From: Merluccius polli
Lineage: Eukaryota; Chordata; Actinopteri; Gadiformes; Merlucciidae
NCBI GenBank assembly: GCA_030340625.1
Contig: JAOPHQ010005738.1
Span: 67,001 to 131,000 of the forward strand
Length of the DNA: 64,000 nucleotides
Reading direction: 5' to 3'
In this document: one piece after another, positions 46,662-60,100 of the stretch
Position numbering within the stretch: position 1 is the stretch's first letter
How the letters are laid out: the number at the start of each line of letters is the position of its first letter
Program-made: the position numbers and the translations under genes
Notes under the pieces: generated by a model
Told to the model about the DNA's origin: nothing
Database searches by the model: none
What the model saw: only the letters and a program-made list of their open reading frames with translations

Positions 46662-48134
46662 GTAAGTGGATATCTCGTAAACTCGTACAATCTGCTCTTA
46701 TATGTTGCAAACAATGCGTAGATGCAAACAACCAAGACGTATTAGCCACCATGCTAGTAAAGCCGGTAGGATAGGACAGTGGTCCATTACCCGAAACGGA
46801 AACGTTAACGAAACCACTGTTTATATAACTGAGGAACAATGCTAATATCTGTTATAGTGCCTCGGATGATCATAATAAACGAACTTAAAAACACAACACT
46901 GTCGTTATCTAGCGTTCAGTTCCAAATAAATAGTAGATCTATATCTAATGCTAGCAAAGTGCAGCTAACTTAGCTTTGACAACAGATATTCTTTAGTTTA
47001 CCGTAGCAAATACGATTAGTGTCCGCTGCAACGTATATATTTCCAAATATTGATGTACTTTTTAACATTATTATCATACTCGTCCGCTAACAATATATGA
47101 TCCGGAAAAACCGCTCCAAAGGGCATGCTATGTATCTTAAAGGCCTACAGTTATAGCCAGTTGACGTTAGCCATCGATAGTTAGCCTAGCTGTCTTTTGC
47201 CCTTACTGTAGTCCTCGTTTTCGAAACAAATGTGTTCTTTGTATGATTGATATCATGCTATTGGTTTTTCAATTTGCGTTCTATTAGCCATACATTTCGA
47301 TTGTAAATAATCACTTCAACATGGTCAGATTTGCTGCTATGTAGCCACTCAATGTTTTATTAGCAAGGTTAGCTTTGCTCGACTTTTAAAAGGCCCTGTT
47401 TTGGCTGACACTGCTCTTCAACACAGGCCATGCTGTAGTTGGCATCTTATATCATTTCATGTCCCTCACTTGCCAGTTGCCTTTGTGATGGTTGATATTA
47501 TTAAGACGTTCGGCACTTGAACATATTTGTTTTGCACGGAGTCTGTTGCCCGTTTATCTTGGACTGCATCCGTGTTTTCCCTTAATTCATATAACACAGG
47601 GCTGTCCACCATGATGGAACACAAACTGTACTTACAGGTTGTTGTTGTTGTTGTTGTTGTTTTTTGTGTTTAAAAAAAAATGTTTTTAATATCAGTGAGA
47701 AGTCGCTATCGTTCTTCTCAACATTAAACAAAATACAAGCATGGCGAACAACAGTATCTTTCTATTGGAACAATGGAGGGCATTGAGCTCAAGACAAATC
47801 ACTTACACTGCCTAACCTGTTAAGAAACGTCCTTATATTTATCTTCAGAGGCCATGCCATTTCGCAAAGAAAAGACACACCATGGCAACGCGGTTGTAAC
47901 TGTCATGTCAGCAAGCAAAGTAGTCTTAACTTGTTAAATTGTACATGACGTGATAGTGTGATTTGATGTGTTTGAATGAAGAGGCTTTGCGAATTTAGCC
48001 TATAATGTCATCATGTCATCTCCCTTTCTTTTTTGTCAGGTGTGGCATCACGTGTGAGGACTCACTTGTCTGAATTGGGTCTATCTGGGCCATCAGACTC
48101 TACAGGTCCACAAACCCTATAGACATTTTGCACA

Positions 48135-51100
48135 ATGGATGCTGTGCTGAAGTCAGAGATCAGGTATAATCTAATTTATTTAAACAAAATCAAAGTGCCA
48201 TGATGTTCCTTAACAGTTTGCTTCCATAAAGTCCATTCTCATTACATACTAACACACATTTTGGTATGTTCCATGAATAGTAGTAGATAATTAATAGTAA
48301 TTGGGGATGTATTCAATAGATAATGGCACATTTCCATTATGATTATATTATGGAATGTAATTATTCAAAAAGCTATAATATTTAATGTCATTCAGACCTT
48401 TGTACTGCTATTGCAATGTTAAATTGGTGGTGATCCGTCATTGAATGTCACCGTACAGTTGTCTGGGCTTGGAGGTCCCAGGCAAATTGGGGAGCAAATC
48501 CTAATGGAATAGTTGACCTAGTTGTTGCTTAGCACCCATGTCATAACTTTCTCAAAGGAAAACTAGCACTCTTGAAATAATACAACACAAAGGACCAGAG
48601 AGAAAGAAATTGCGAGCTCTTGTTAATATTGATTTGCATTTAAATATACGTAGTTCAATACAAATATCAAACAAGCTTTGCTATATGGTGGTGATATGAA
48701 CTATCATGCTTATAAGCTATTACCCCCTTGTTTTTGATCAAGTTCACCTTGAATTAATGGAAATGAAATGGGCCTTGAAATGTAGCCTTTAATTTGGCTT
48801 AACTGAATCATACCATTGCACAATTGTATCTGTTATGTGCTCATTCTAATATCATTTACAAATGTTGTATAATTAATATTGTTGCTAATGTTTTGTTGTC
48901 ACATATTTTGTCTTTTGGTATTATCGAACAGCTTTAAATGTACTAAAATAACTAGGGATGTCCCGATCCTGTCGATCATGTGGTTTCAGACTCGATCGGA
49001 ATCGGACGTTACATCCCGATCAGGGATCGGATATATATCTATATATATGTATATTTATTCTCTTTTTTTAATCAGAACTATAATATTTCAAAACAAATGG
49101 GAAAAATAACAGCGTTGATAAATATAACGTCACTTTGCTGCGTGCCGTAAAGCGAAGCAGAACACGGCAGCAGCTTGAAGCTGGGGGCGCGAATATGTCT
49201 GCAGTGTGGAGGTATTTTAAAGTGGATCGCAAAAATGTTGCGATTGCAAACTGAGATATGCAAACTTGGGATTTCAAGAGGTGGCAAGGACAAGGCTGCA
49301 TTCAACACAACAAACCTGATACGGCACCTCAAAAACATACACCCGTCACCCGCGACTGCGAGAAGGCGCAGGGGATCACAGCTAATATAGCACAAATGAT
49401 TGCAATGAGTGACCAGCCATTCGCCCTTGTAGAAGACCCGGGATTTCTTATGCTTATGGAATATTTTTGTCATCCACTTTAAAATACCTTCATACCGCAG
49501 ACACATTCGCACCCCCAGCTTCAAGCTGCTGCCGTGTTCTGCTTGTTTTGAAATATTATAGTTATGATTTAAAAAAAAAAAAGAGAATAAATATACATAT
49601 ATAGATGTATATCTATCTATTCATCAAGAAAAACGTACATTTCCTTCTGTGAAGCCAGAGGAGGAGAGTAAGAATTAGGAGTGCAGTTCCGAAAAGCACA
49701 TTACTGGCCTTACTTTATAACACTGTGGCACTTTTATTTGCTTATTTGTTTACATGCCTGCCAGGTATTTCAAGTTGAGCTGCTGTTCATTTTTATATTA
49801 GACATTGTTGCACTAAACTCCAATGTGAAGAATTGTTTTATTACTTGATTACTTGATTGTTCAAGCTACCTCACAGAAGTGCTCTGAATAAAATAAAAAA
49901 TCAGGGACATCCTGGATCTGTTTCTTCGCTGTTCTTCCTTTTTTAATGTAGTGTAGAAGTATCGGATTGGGACTCGGTATCGGCAGATACTCAAAATCAA
50001 ATGACTCGGACTCGGGGGCAAAAAAACCTGATCGGGACATCCCTAAAAATAACACATTTCATGTCGTCAATATAAGAGATACCATACTTGAAACAGGTTA
50101 TAGTGCTATATATAGGGTTACATTATAAACAAAACATTCTGTTTCTAGATTGCAATGGCAGAAATTGTGTCAATCACATTTTTTATTTGTTTGGATGTCC
50201 ATTTATAGGGGAAAATTATCTAAAATAAAAAAGGAAGCTCAATTTGTGCCCTTGTTACCATGAAAATTGTTTTGGTAGTGCCTTACTGTAGTCCTGTGGT
50301 AATCATTTTTTTTTCTTTTCTATTGTCCTCGCCTTGCATTACCACAGAGAGGAGGGCAGTGGCACCTCGGTAAGTTATGACTGCCAACTTATGTGTATAT
50401 ACACAGATATTTTTGGTGTTTAAAGTGATCGTATTACAATTCACATGGTCTTATCCGTAATGTCCTCTTTCCTTTAGGTAACAGTGGAGGGCCTCTCTAA
50501 GGCAGCATTAATGAAAAGCCTCACTCCAAGGGTTATGCTGTCGAACCATCTCTTGCCCAAAGGGACCAAGATGAAGGTGAACTTGGAGGACCAGGGTCGC
50601 CAAAAAGTGTCCTTCAGCTTCTCTCAGACGAAGAAGCCAACCCCAAGCGCGTTCTTCGTCCCTCCGAGCCCCGAGAAGTCTCTAGCTGAATCTTCTTCTG
50701 CCTTGACACTTGAATCCTCGCCCCCTCAAGACAGAACGGTGCAGAATTCGGAGAGTGTAATGGAACTGCAGTCACCTACGGTGCCAACATCATCAGCTGA
50801 GCCCCTTTCTCCTCCCTCACTTCCCTCACCCCCTAAACCTAAAATGGACCTAGGAAAGATTCATTTCAAGAAGCAGATTCTCGGTGTCTCTGTAACTGAG
50901 GAGAAACCAACGCCTCATGTGCCACAGGAGCCTAATTCCCCACAACCAGTTCAAATGCAATCCTCTTTGCAAAGCAGGGCAGAAGTGTCCTCACCCCAGC
51001 TTCAGACTATTAGCACTGATTGCTTGTCTGAGAATGCAAAAACGGAAGCCTCTGAGTTAAAGGTAACTCCGAGCCTCAATAAGCCTACAGACTCTTCAGG

Positions 51101-54100
51101 AAGGGACAGTCAGACTTCCAGTATCATTCAACAGGATGATGGGGTAAACAAAAGGAAAACCAGGTCTCAATCTGAAAGTGCTCCTCCAGGCTCAGAATCG
51201 GATGGCGATGGCGCCAAATTGTCTTCCAGCCACAGGATAATTGAACCCCCAAGTAAAACAAAATCTGACAGTAGAAGCAAGGAGGAGAAAAAGTCTTCCT
51301 CTGCGTCAAACATGGATGAAAAGGAAAGTTCCTTGAAACGCTCAGAGAACCACGAAAGGTCCTCCAGTTACTCAAAATCAGACCGTGATTCAAGGCACAC
51401 ATCATCTCGGTTATCTCGTTCAGAGAAGGAGCGCAGGAGGTCCAGGACTAAATCAAGGTCAAGATCAAGGGGATCTAGGACAAGTTCATCCCACTCAAGA
51501 ACTGATCGATCCAGATGTGATAGAGGATCGAGATCTGATAGGTCATACTATCATGATTCCGATCGGAGATCACACAGGAGCCCGCCAAGGAGAGAGAGGA
51601 GATCCTCTCGATCCCGCACTGACAGAACCAGAGATAGCTCTGACTCTGATGATGACCACAGGAGGAATCGAACTAGGACAAATGACTCGAGTAGATCTGT
51701 TCATTCCATCTCACAAAAGGACTCAAAATCATCATCATCTCACTCAAAGTCTGAGAAGGATTCTAAATCTGTAGATTCTCCTCACTCCACAGAGACTGAC
51801 AAAAAATCATCAAAGTCTGAGAGGACTCTGAGGAGAACGTCAGACTCAGATTCCCACCGTAAGCGCTCTCCTGAAGTGGAGTCCAACCACCGTAAATCTG
51901 CCACGCATCACAAATCCCAGAGTAGTGCTAAATCTACTTATTCTAGTCACTCTCAGACTTCTGACAGAAGACGCCAGAAAAGCCCGTCCAGTGACTTGGA
52001 GGCAGATATAAAAGGGAAGACCCGTATCTCTGACAGGAGCTCAGGCACTGAAGGTACCTGTTTAACCTCCCAGAAGATTGGTCAACAGGAGTTGAAAGAC
52101 CCCTCCAAGTCCAGCTCAAAAATGTCAGTAATTGATAGACAATCACAAGATGCATTTCACAGCCTTAATAGGATAAAAACACATCCAAGCACTACAGAAC
52201 CCCACTCCTTTAATGAAAAACAAAAAGAGTTGAATGATGCTTGCCAGTCAAAGGAACAATATAACCAGAGCTCAAGGGACATAGTGTTGTCCTTTTACAA
52301 GGATTTGCAAGAACCATCCTCCCAAAGATTGAAAGCTGTTCCAAGTCTTGAAAATGAAAGCACTTCAAAAAAAGGTTGGACTCTTGTTGGTGTTGTTAAA
52401 GAAGGCCCCGGTACCAACAATGTACTGCATGTGGACTCTAATACGATTACCTCAAGTTCATGCAGTAATAATGATGGTACAGAATCCAGCCAGGTTGAAA
52501 GGGATATACCGGCTTCGTTACGGCCCAATTTTTCAGTTGGGACGGTAAATGTACTTGTTGCAGATGACCTGCTACAGAATGCTAACTCAGAGGATGTTCA
52601 GCTAACAAAATATGTGGCTGTCAACATTCAATCTGGCACAAGTTTGCCTGAAATATCACATCTGAAGGCTGAGAGTCAGCTGTTGCCTGAACGACAACAT
52701 CCAGATCCAATTAAGAAAACCAGCAGTAGTACAAAAAAGTCTCGCTGGGATATTGTTGGACAGGACGCATCAGACAGTGATAATTCCCAGAGGTTAGCAT
52801 CTGGGGATAATAAACCTACTGTTAAAAAGGTAATATCTGTTAAAAAAATAGAGTTCTCAAAAGATGTTAACCCACAAGGAGTTAAACAACAAGACGACGG
52901 CACACATTCCATAACGGCACAGAACACAGAAATGACAAAGCATGAAACTATTTCTCATAGCATATCTTCTGCCAAGTGTTCACTCAAAGACCAAAATAAC
53001 ACATATACACGTCTCTCTGACCCGAAACCCTCTGTTACTGAAAACCTGCGTGAGAATCATGATACCTCAGAAATAAAAAATGCTACAAATGTGCAACATT
53101 TGCCCAGTGTTGTTGTTGAAGAACGTCATAATGCTCACAAGAGCATACCAGCAAAGAGAGAATCGGTTAATGTTGGTGACTCTGGAGGACACAGCAATGC
53201 CAGTGACAGTGATGACTCCGAGTATGACTCTGATTGTGGACAGGCAATGAAACGGTTACACTCTATAGTAGTCATACCCAAACAATCTTCCATAGCACTG
53301 GATCCACTGGATACTGGTGCCTCTTGCAGTCCAATGAGTAGCTCAGAGGAGCAACATAGGAATGATGTCAATCACCACAAACATCAGAGTACTGGTGAGG
53401 TCCCAACTCCAAACGTTTTTCATCAGAGGCATCAAAGTGTTGCCCCAGCATGTGAGGAAGTAATTCCTTCACCTCATGAAATTATGTGTCAGTCCCAGAG
53501 CAACATGATTGACAGCACTAGTCAGTCAGATGGATCAAACTCTGTCAATGTCCAACCCTACAAGGATGCTTTTAAAAGTGTTGAAGGAAGGCTAACTACT
53601 AGTGCAATGAACCAGCTTTCTGCCCACAGCCATGAGAGTTTTAAACCGCCTGAGCAAGGGCACAGGCATCATTATGTCAGTGGAATGGATGGACAAATGC
53701 TCCCTCAATACCACCACGAGGACTTCTCGAGAAATAACGTTGTCAACAGCAATGGTGTTTTCGGCATGGGTTGGGACTTCTCTCAGATAGAGCAGCCCAG
53801 CAGTACATACCAGCAGCCAGATAGTAGTTATGGGCCCCAGTTACTCAACCCCCAACAGATGGGAATCCCTCCTCTAGGACTGGGATACAGGCAGAGTAAT
53901 GCTTCCTGGACCCCTCCTATCATACAGACCAGCAGACCGCCCTACCTCCACGTGCCTCAACATTATCAGGATCCCCTGGGTCAAGTCCATCCTGATTCTC
54001 TGACCAACGACCACGAAGATGATGGTGACCACAAAGCACTGGCTCAAAGTCAAACATGCAATGGGCCTAACACGTCCACCTTCGTCCAGGCTAATGAAAT

Positions 54101-57100
54101 AAGCAGCAACAGCAGGGGCTCTGCCATTTCCGATCACCCTAGAGACTCAGATGCACTCAGACCTCACAGAGGCAGAGGCCCTCCCAAAAAGAGGCGCCAA
54201 GAGATAGAGTCGGACTCTGACAATGAGGCGGAACCTGGGCCTACAAGCAAACGGGAACGCCACGGAGAAGGGGACGTCACCAAATATGCTCCTGCAAAGG
54301 CGGAGGTGTCCCGCCCTTTACTTGATCTGAAAGACTTTCGAGATTCTAATAAATGGAAGGATTATTCCAAATCTAAAAAGATGCCGCCTTATTTTGACCT
54401 GATCGAGGATAATCTGTATCTTACTGAACGGTATGGGGGTATTTTTGCTGTTATTTATATGGTGTTTTTCACATGTCAAAGTGCCATTATTTTGTGTAGC
54501 TCAGTACAAGTGCTTTACTTTATGAAAAAAGATTTCAGTAGGTTGAAATTGTATTCACATTTAGGGGTGGCCGATATGGCCACAATCTTCTATCATGAGA
54601 AGTAATTTAATTTCTCAAACGATGTATATCACGATATAATACTTTTTCTGGAAATTCAGTTAGGAAATTGTTTAAATAATAATATTGCTATACCTATTAA
54701 AGTAAACAATTCTGTGAATTAATTTAAATGATTGTTATTCATGTGGCATTCAATAAGTTCAGTCAGTCTATCTGTTGTGTGACCAAATCAATTCTGCCAC
54801 TGATTTAAGACATGGCGATAAAACAATATAGAAAAATCTCTATTGATCGATTTTTCTATTGTGCCAAGATATATATTGTCATATTGCCCAGCCCTAGTTC
54901 ACATATATGTATATATTTATACAGAAAGAAGAGCAAATCTCATCGTGATATCAAGCGTATGCAGTGCGAGTGTTCGGTACTGTCCAGGGAGGAGCGCTCT
55001 CGTGGAGTATTGGCTTGTGGCGATGACTGCCTGAACAGACTGTTGATGATTGAGTGGTGAGTTGTTAAATGCTAATCGTTTTTCGCTGAACAGCTGTGTG
55101 ATATTCACATCTAATTTTTGATCAAAATATCTCCATGACCATACATTTGTTTATGCTGAATATAATCGTTTATACAAGCGTGTGTTTAGACTATTTGTAT
55201 GTATGTAGTACTTTAAAGTGTCAGTGAACCCAAAATCTTTTTTTTTTTTTTTAAACGTGTCTGTCTTATATGAACATAGTAATCTGTGCCACTTTGTCAC
55301 TTATTAAAATAAGAGAAAATGAGTGTAAAATCCTATGTTTTTGCCAGTCTCCGCTAACCAGTTTGTGAACATTCTGCTGGGGTTAAGCTTCTCGGACACT
55401 TATAGTATAACACCACGGTGTGTGGCACATTTCATATACAACATTGCTCATTATAACGCTCATACACAACGACGCGTACTAGCTTACAAAAGTATCTCAA
55501 AGTTGACGTGGGTCGCAACCATGGGGATAACGTGTCTCCCCTCCTTACCAGAACTCTTTTAATTTCAGTGTTTCGAATTTCGAGCTAAAACAGGGGGTTC
55601 ACTTAAACTTTAACACAAAATTGGTTTTCTATTCGGACTGTAAGGATATGAAAATTGTATAGAAATGGGAAATTTGAATGGAAGCTACAAGTATTAAAAA
55701 ATGCTCAACATTAATGTTTATTTTAACCCATCTCCTGAAATATTTTCCCTCAGCTCCTCACGTTGTCTCAATGGACACTACTGCTCTAATCGACGCTTTC
55801 AGATGAAACAGCATGCCGACTTTGAGGTTATTCTCACAGAAGACAAGGGCTGGGGGCTTAGAGCAGCTAAAGAATTACCAGAGTAAGCTTTTCTTATTTC
55901 TAACAATGGTCATTGGGGAGGACAGCATCTGATTGTGCTTAATTTCTTCACTCGACTTTCTTTTCAGAAACACTTTTGTTCTTGAGTACTGTGGTGAGGT
56001 GTTGGACCACAAGGAATTCAAGAACAGGGTGAAGGAATACGCCCGCAACAAGAACATTCACTACTACTTCATGGCGTTGAAAAATAATGAAGTACGTGTA
56101 AGACCATGACACACTGTACAATGATATATCTGCGGCTGCAACTGTCAAGTCTTTATTAAATATTTGACGTTTGGTATTGTACTTTTAGATCATTGATGCA
56201 ACACTGAAGGGGAACTGCTCGCGCTTCATGAACCACAGCTGTGAGCCTAACTGTGAGACCCAAAAGGTATGTCAGGCAAGGGGAAGCCCTCTCTTTTATT
56301 TTTTCCAGTTCCAGTTGCTTCGATGTCTTCTTCAACTTGAATGAATTCCCTCTGCTTTCCAGTGGACTGTAAATGGTCAACTCAGAGTGGGCTTCTTCAC
56401 CACCAAAGCAGTCGCTGCAGGAACAGAACTCACCTTTGACTACCAGTTCCAAAGATATGGGTGAGATGATCACAGCGGCATTATCTGAATGTTTTAATGT
56501 AGTACTCTTGCTGCTCTTTGTGTTTTCTGTCTTATTATTGAGACCCTAATACATTCCATGTCGTGGTGGTTCATAACTTTTATTTTCATTTTCCCTGCCC
56601 ACTAGCAAAGAGGCCCAGAAATGTTTCTGTGGAGCTCCCAGCTGCAGAGGTTTCCTTGGCGGTGAGAACAGAGTCAGTGTTCGAGCCGCGGCGGGGAAGA
56701 TGAAGAAGGACCGCCCTCGAAAGAAGGACACAGTGAGCGCTCTCACCACGGTCATTGTTCATCATAATTTTGCATGCAAGGATACATTGTCCCGCCTCAG
56801 CTGTCACTGGGTCAGGTTTGCATGGGCTTATGGGTAATTGCCTGGACCCTTCCACAAATAACTGTTGAAACACAAAAGAGGTTATTTTAAGACTCATGCT
56901 TTTTTGCTGCCTTTGTTTCAATGCTTGTACAGGAAGCAGCTCTGTTAACATCTCATTGTCTCTGTTGGAGGACAAAAAAAACTTAATTTCACTTATCTTT
57001 TAAAAAATGTTTGTTCTTTTATTGAACAGGGGGATGCTAGCCTGGCTCCGCCCGCCTACGTACTTCCGCTCAATTTTCATTTCACTTCAGTACTAAGGTC

Positions 57101-60100
57101 TGGCCGTGCTGTATGTTAGAACGATTTCTTTTCCCTCAAATGTGCCTTCCAATCAGCGAACAGGAGGCGCGGCCTGAGAACAGTGACGTAGAGGTCGTGC
57201 GCGAATTTCAGTTATTGAGCGGAAGTACGGAGGCGGGCGGAACCAGGCTAATGCTAATGCTCACTGCATCTGCCGTTTGTATACTGCGCGCAACGTGGTT
57301 TCTGGCGCATGAAATACGTCACGACCAAACGTTAGCGATTTGGTTAAGGCAGATCCAGAGTGGCACTGGGCAGAGCCAATAGGTTTTAAACTTCAACAGC
57401 ACCCGCCTTCAAGTGAGAAATCGTTTGTCTCTACAGCACTGCTAGACCTTTAGTATGAATGAAATGAGTACGAAGGTCTAGTTAGGACTAGGCTAGGGGG
57501 ATGCTGTAATTAATAGTGTTTTCTATCTTTTAGTTGGATGAGGAGCTGGAGGCACTCTTGGAGAATGGAGAAGGCCTCTCTGATGAGAAGGAGGTGGTGG
57601 CACTTTGTAGGCTGATGGTCCGAGTGGAGACCATGGAGCAGAAACTCCTCTGTCTCAAGTTGATTCGAGTGAGATGTCCTTGTTTACCTGGCTAACTTTG
57701 TGACATGTATTATTTTTTTGTTTTTGTTTGTCAAGATATGTCAAGATATTTTTCAATTTTTGGCAATTGCAGTCACTGAGATTATATTGTGTGTTCCCAG
57801 GATACTCAAAATCCATCCTGCTTGAAGCAGTTTCTAGACCATCACGGGTTGTCTCTGTTGTGGATATTCATGGGGGGGCTGACAGAAGCCAAGGGCAACA
57901 GTTCCAGCATGATCAAGCTACAGTTTGAGGTAAAATGTTGCTTGGCCACCGATATAAAAATGTCTTGCATCAATAAAACCACTCAAGTTTTGAAATTAAT
58001 TATTCAGTATTCTACTATTATGTCCCCAGATTATAAAGACCCTGTCTGTGCTGCCCATTTCCACAAAAAACATGTTGGAGGAGAGCAAAGTGTTGACCTC
58101 CATTCAGCGTTGGGCCCAGACCAATGCACTCCCACAGCCTGCTGAACTGGACGGCTACTCCAGTGAGAACACCTCACGCGCCCAGACCCCCCTCAACACT
58201 CCAGAGGGCTCCACCACCAAACTAGGACCGGAGTTGGAGAGTGATACCCCAAAACGAGCCGTGTACCGCCGCCTCAAAATTATCAGTGAAAACAGCCTGG
58301 ATAGCGCACTCTCTGATGCCAGTAAGGCATCTGATGGCAAGGAGGAAGAGGAGGAGGAGGATGATGAAGAGGAAGACGAATCGTCACATGCTCAATTGCC
58401 AGAGAGCATTGAGGAGAAGGCAGAGCCATCGGGTGAAGTTCAAACTCCCACCCAGGAAACAATAGAGCCAGTTGGAGGTCTGAAGGAAGAGACACAGGAA
58501 GAGTCTGCATCAAATCAAAGCACACCACTTGAGGCTCAACAGGAAGAAACAACGAAACTGGAAGAACCGGAGAAAACTGAAGAGAATAAGGAGGTTGCTT
58601 TGACAGAGAAAGCAATCGATTGCTGTGATGCAGTTGAGACTCCAGAGATACCTATTGAAAAATATGTTGAGCAGACTGTTCAGACAGAGGAGGAGAATGC
58701 AAAGACTGAGGAAGAGCCAGAAGTCCAAATGACCCAGTCTGACCTAGTGGAAGTGGCTGAAGCTCCATCCTTAGCAGAACAACATGAGGCAGGCCAGGCA
58801 GAAAACACAGAGGCTGAGAACATTCAGGAGCAGCTAGAGGATCCTAGTGACTGCGTTACTGATACCCCTCCCAGCTCTGTGGCTCCAGAGATGAGTGCTC
58901 AAGCCCCAGAGGCCAGCTGGGAGGCTCCCAAAGCTAGCTGTGATGCCCCTGAGACTGGCTCTGAGGCACAAGAGGCCAGCCTTCAAGCCCCAGAAGCTAG
59001 CTCTGAGGCTCCAGAAGCCAGCCTTCAAGCCCCAGAGGCCAGCTCTGAGGCTCCAGAAGCCAGCCTTCAAGCTCCAGTGGCCAGCTCTGAGGCCCCAGAA
59101 GCCAGCCTTCAAGCCCCAGAAGCTAGCTCTGAGGCTCCAGAAGCCAGCCTTCAAGCCCCAGAGGCCAGCTCTGAGGCTCCAGAAGCCAGCCTTCAAGCCC
59201 CAGTGGCCGGCTCTGAGGCCCCAGATGCCAGCACCGCTACAGAGAGCACAGTGGCCCCCTTGGATCCTTCGCTAGTGGGGACTCCGTCTCAGGATGAAGA
59301 GGAGGGGCCCTCGGATGTGGAAAGTGAGAGAAGCCAGGAACCTCAACTTAGCATTGTGGACATTAGTGGCATGGCTGCCAGACTCCTGGACAGCTGGAAA
59401 GATCTAAAGGCAAGATGGTCCAAGAACTTTTCATGCTTATCATATTATTAATTATATTGAACTTGCTTAAAGGAATGATTCACTCTAAAGGTACATTTAT
59501 ATCAATCATGGGTTAAAACATAGTAAGTATGTGCGGAAAAACAACTTTTGTGTAGGGTAAAACAACAGCTAAAACAACCAAATGTAGCATTCTGACGTTA
59601 CAGTGCTACATTTCCTATAGCAATTAACTTGGAAGCACTTTTGCAGTAAGTCACTGGAAATTGGTAAGCTATTTAAATAGACAAACTAAATTTTATTAAG
59701 CTCAAAGTAGATGGTGACATGATTTCTCAAGCTACCGTTTTCTACATTGCCCCTAAGCCATTGCGTGGCTCAGTCCGGCTACCAAAAGAGTTGACAGCTG
59801 CAAGCCACTAGCGATATAAAAGATGGCTATTTTCTGTTCTGATTCTTGCGATTCTGTGTCAGAATATTGACAGCAGCCGGTGCAGGTGATGTATCATATC
59901 GGTTTGAGCCGGATTGTACAGCCGAACAGATTTTACTTATGAAGGAGGCACAGGAGAGAGAGGAGTCGGTGGTTGATGATAGCCGAAACGCAAACGACAA
60001 CCGACCTCCGCTGGTGGTGTACCTAGGGAGGGCTCCATCATGCGGTGCATTTCAGGATTGGAGTGCAATAGAAATCATAGCTTTCTAGAAGCCTGAGATT

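Noticed and set aside
54431..54605. C-terminal extension of the large setd2 open frame (hydrophobic tail)
   Set aside because: It lies past a good donor at 54431; the next exon (54925) joins in phase and continues the conserved AWS domain. The tail reads into a hAT element.
57113..57382. 89-residue frame also seen at 30554-30745
   Set aside because: It belongs to the non-coding element B and recurs wherever B is inserted.
58834..59275. Long antisense and second-frame open frames with Trp/Leu/Arg or Pro/Lys repeats
   Set aside because: These are shadows of the 42-bp coding minisatellite of setd2, whose sense frame fits the flanking homology.
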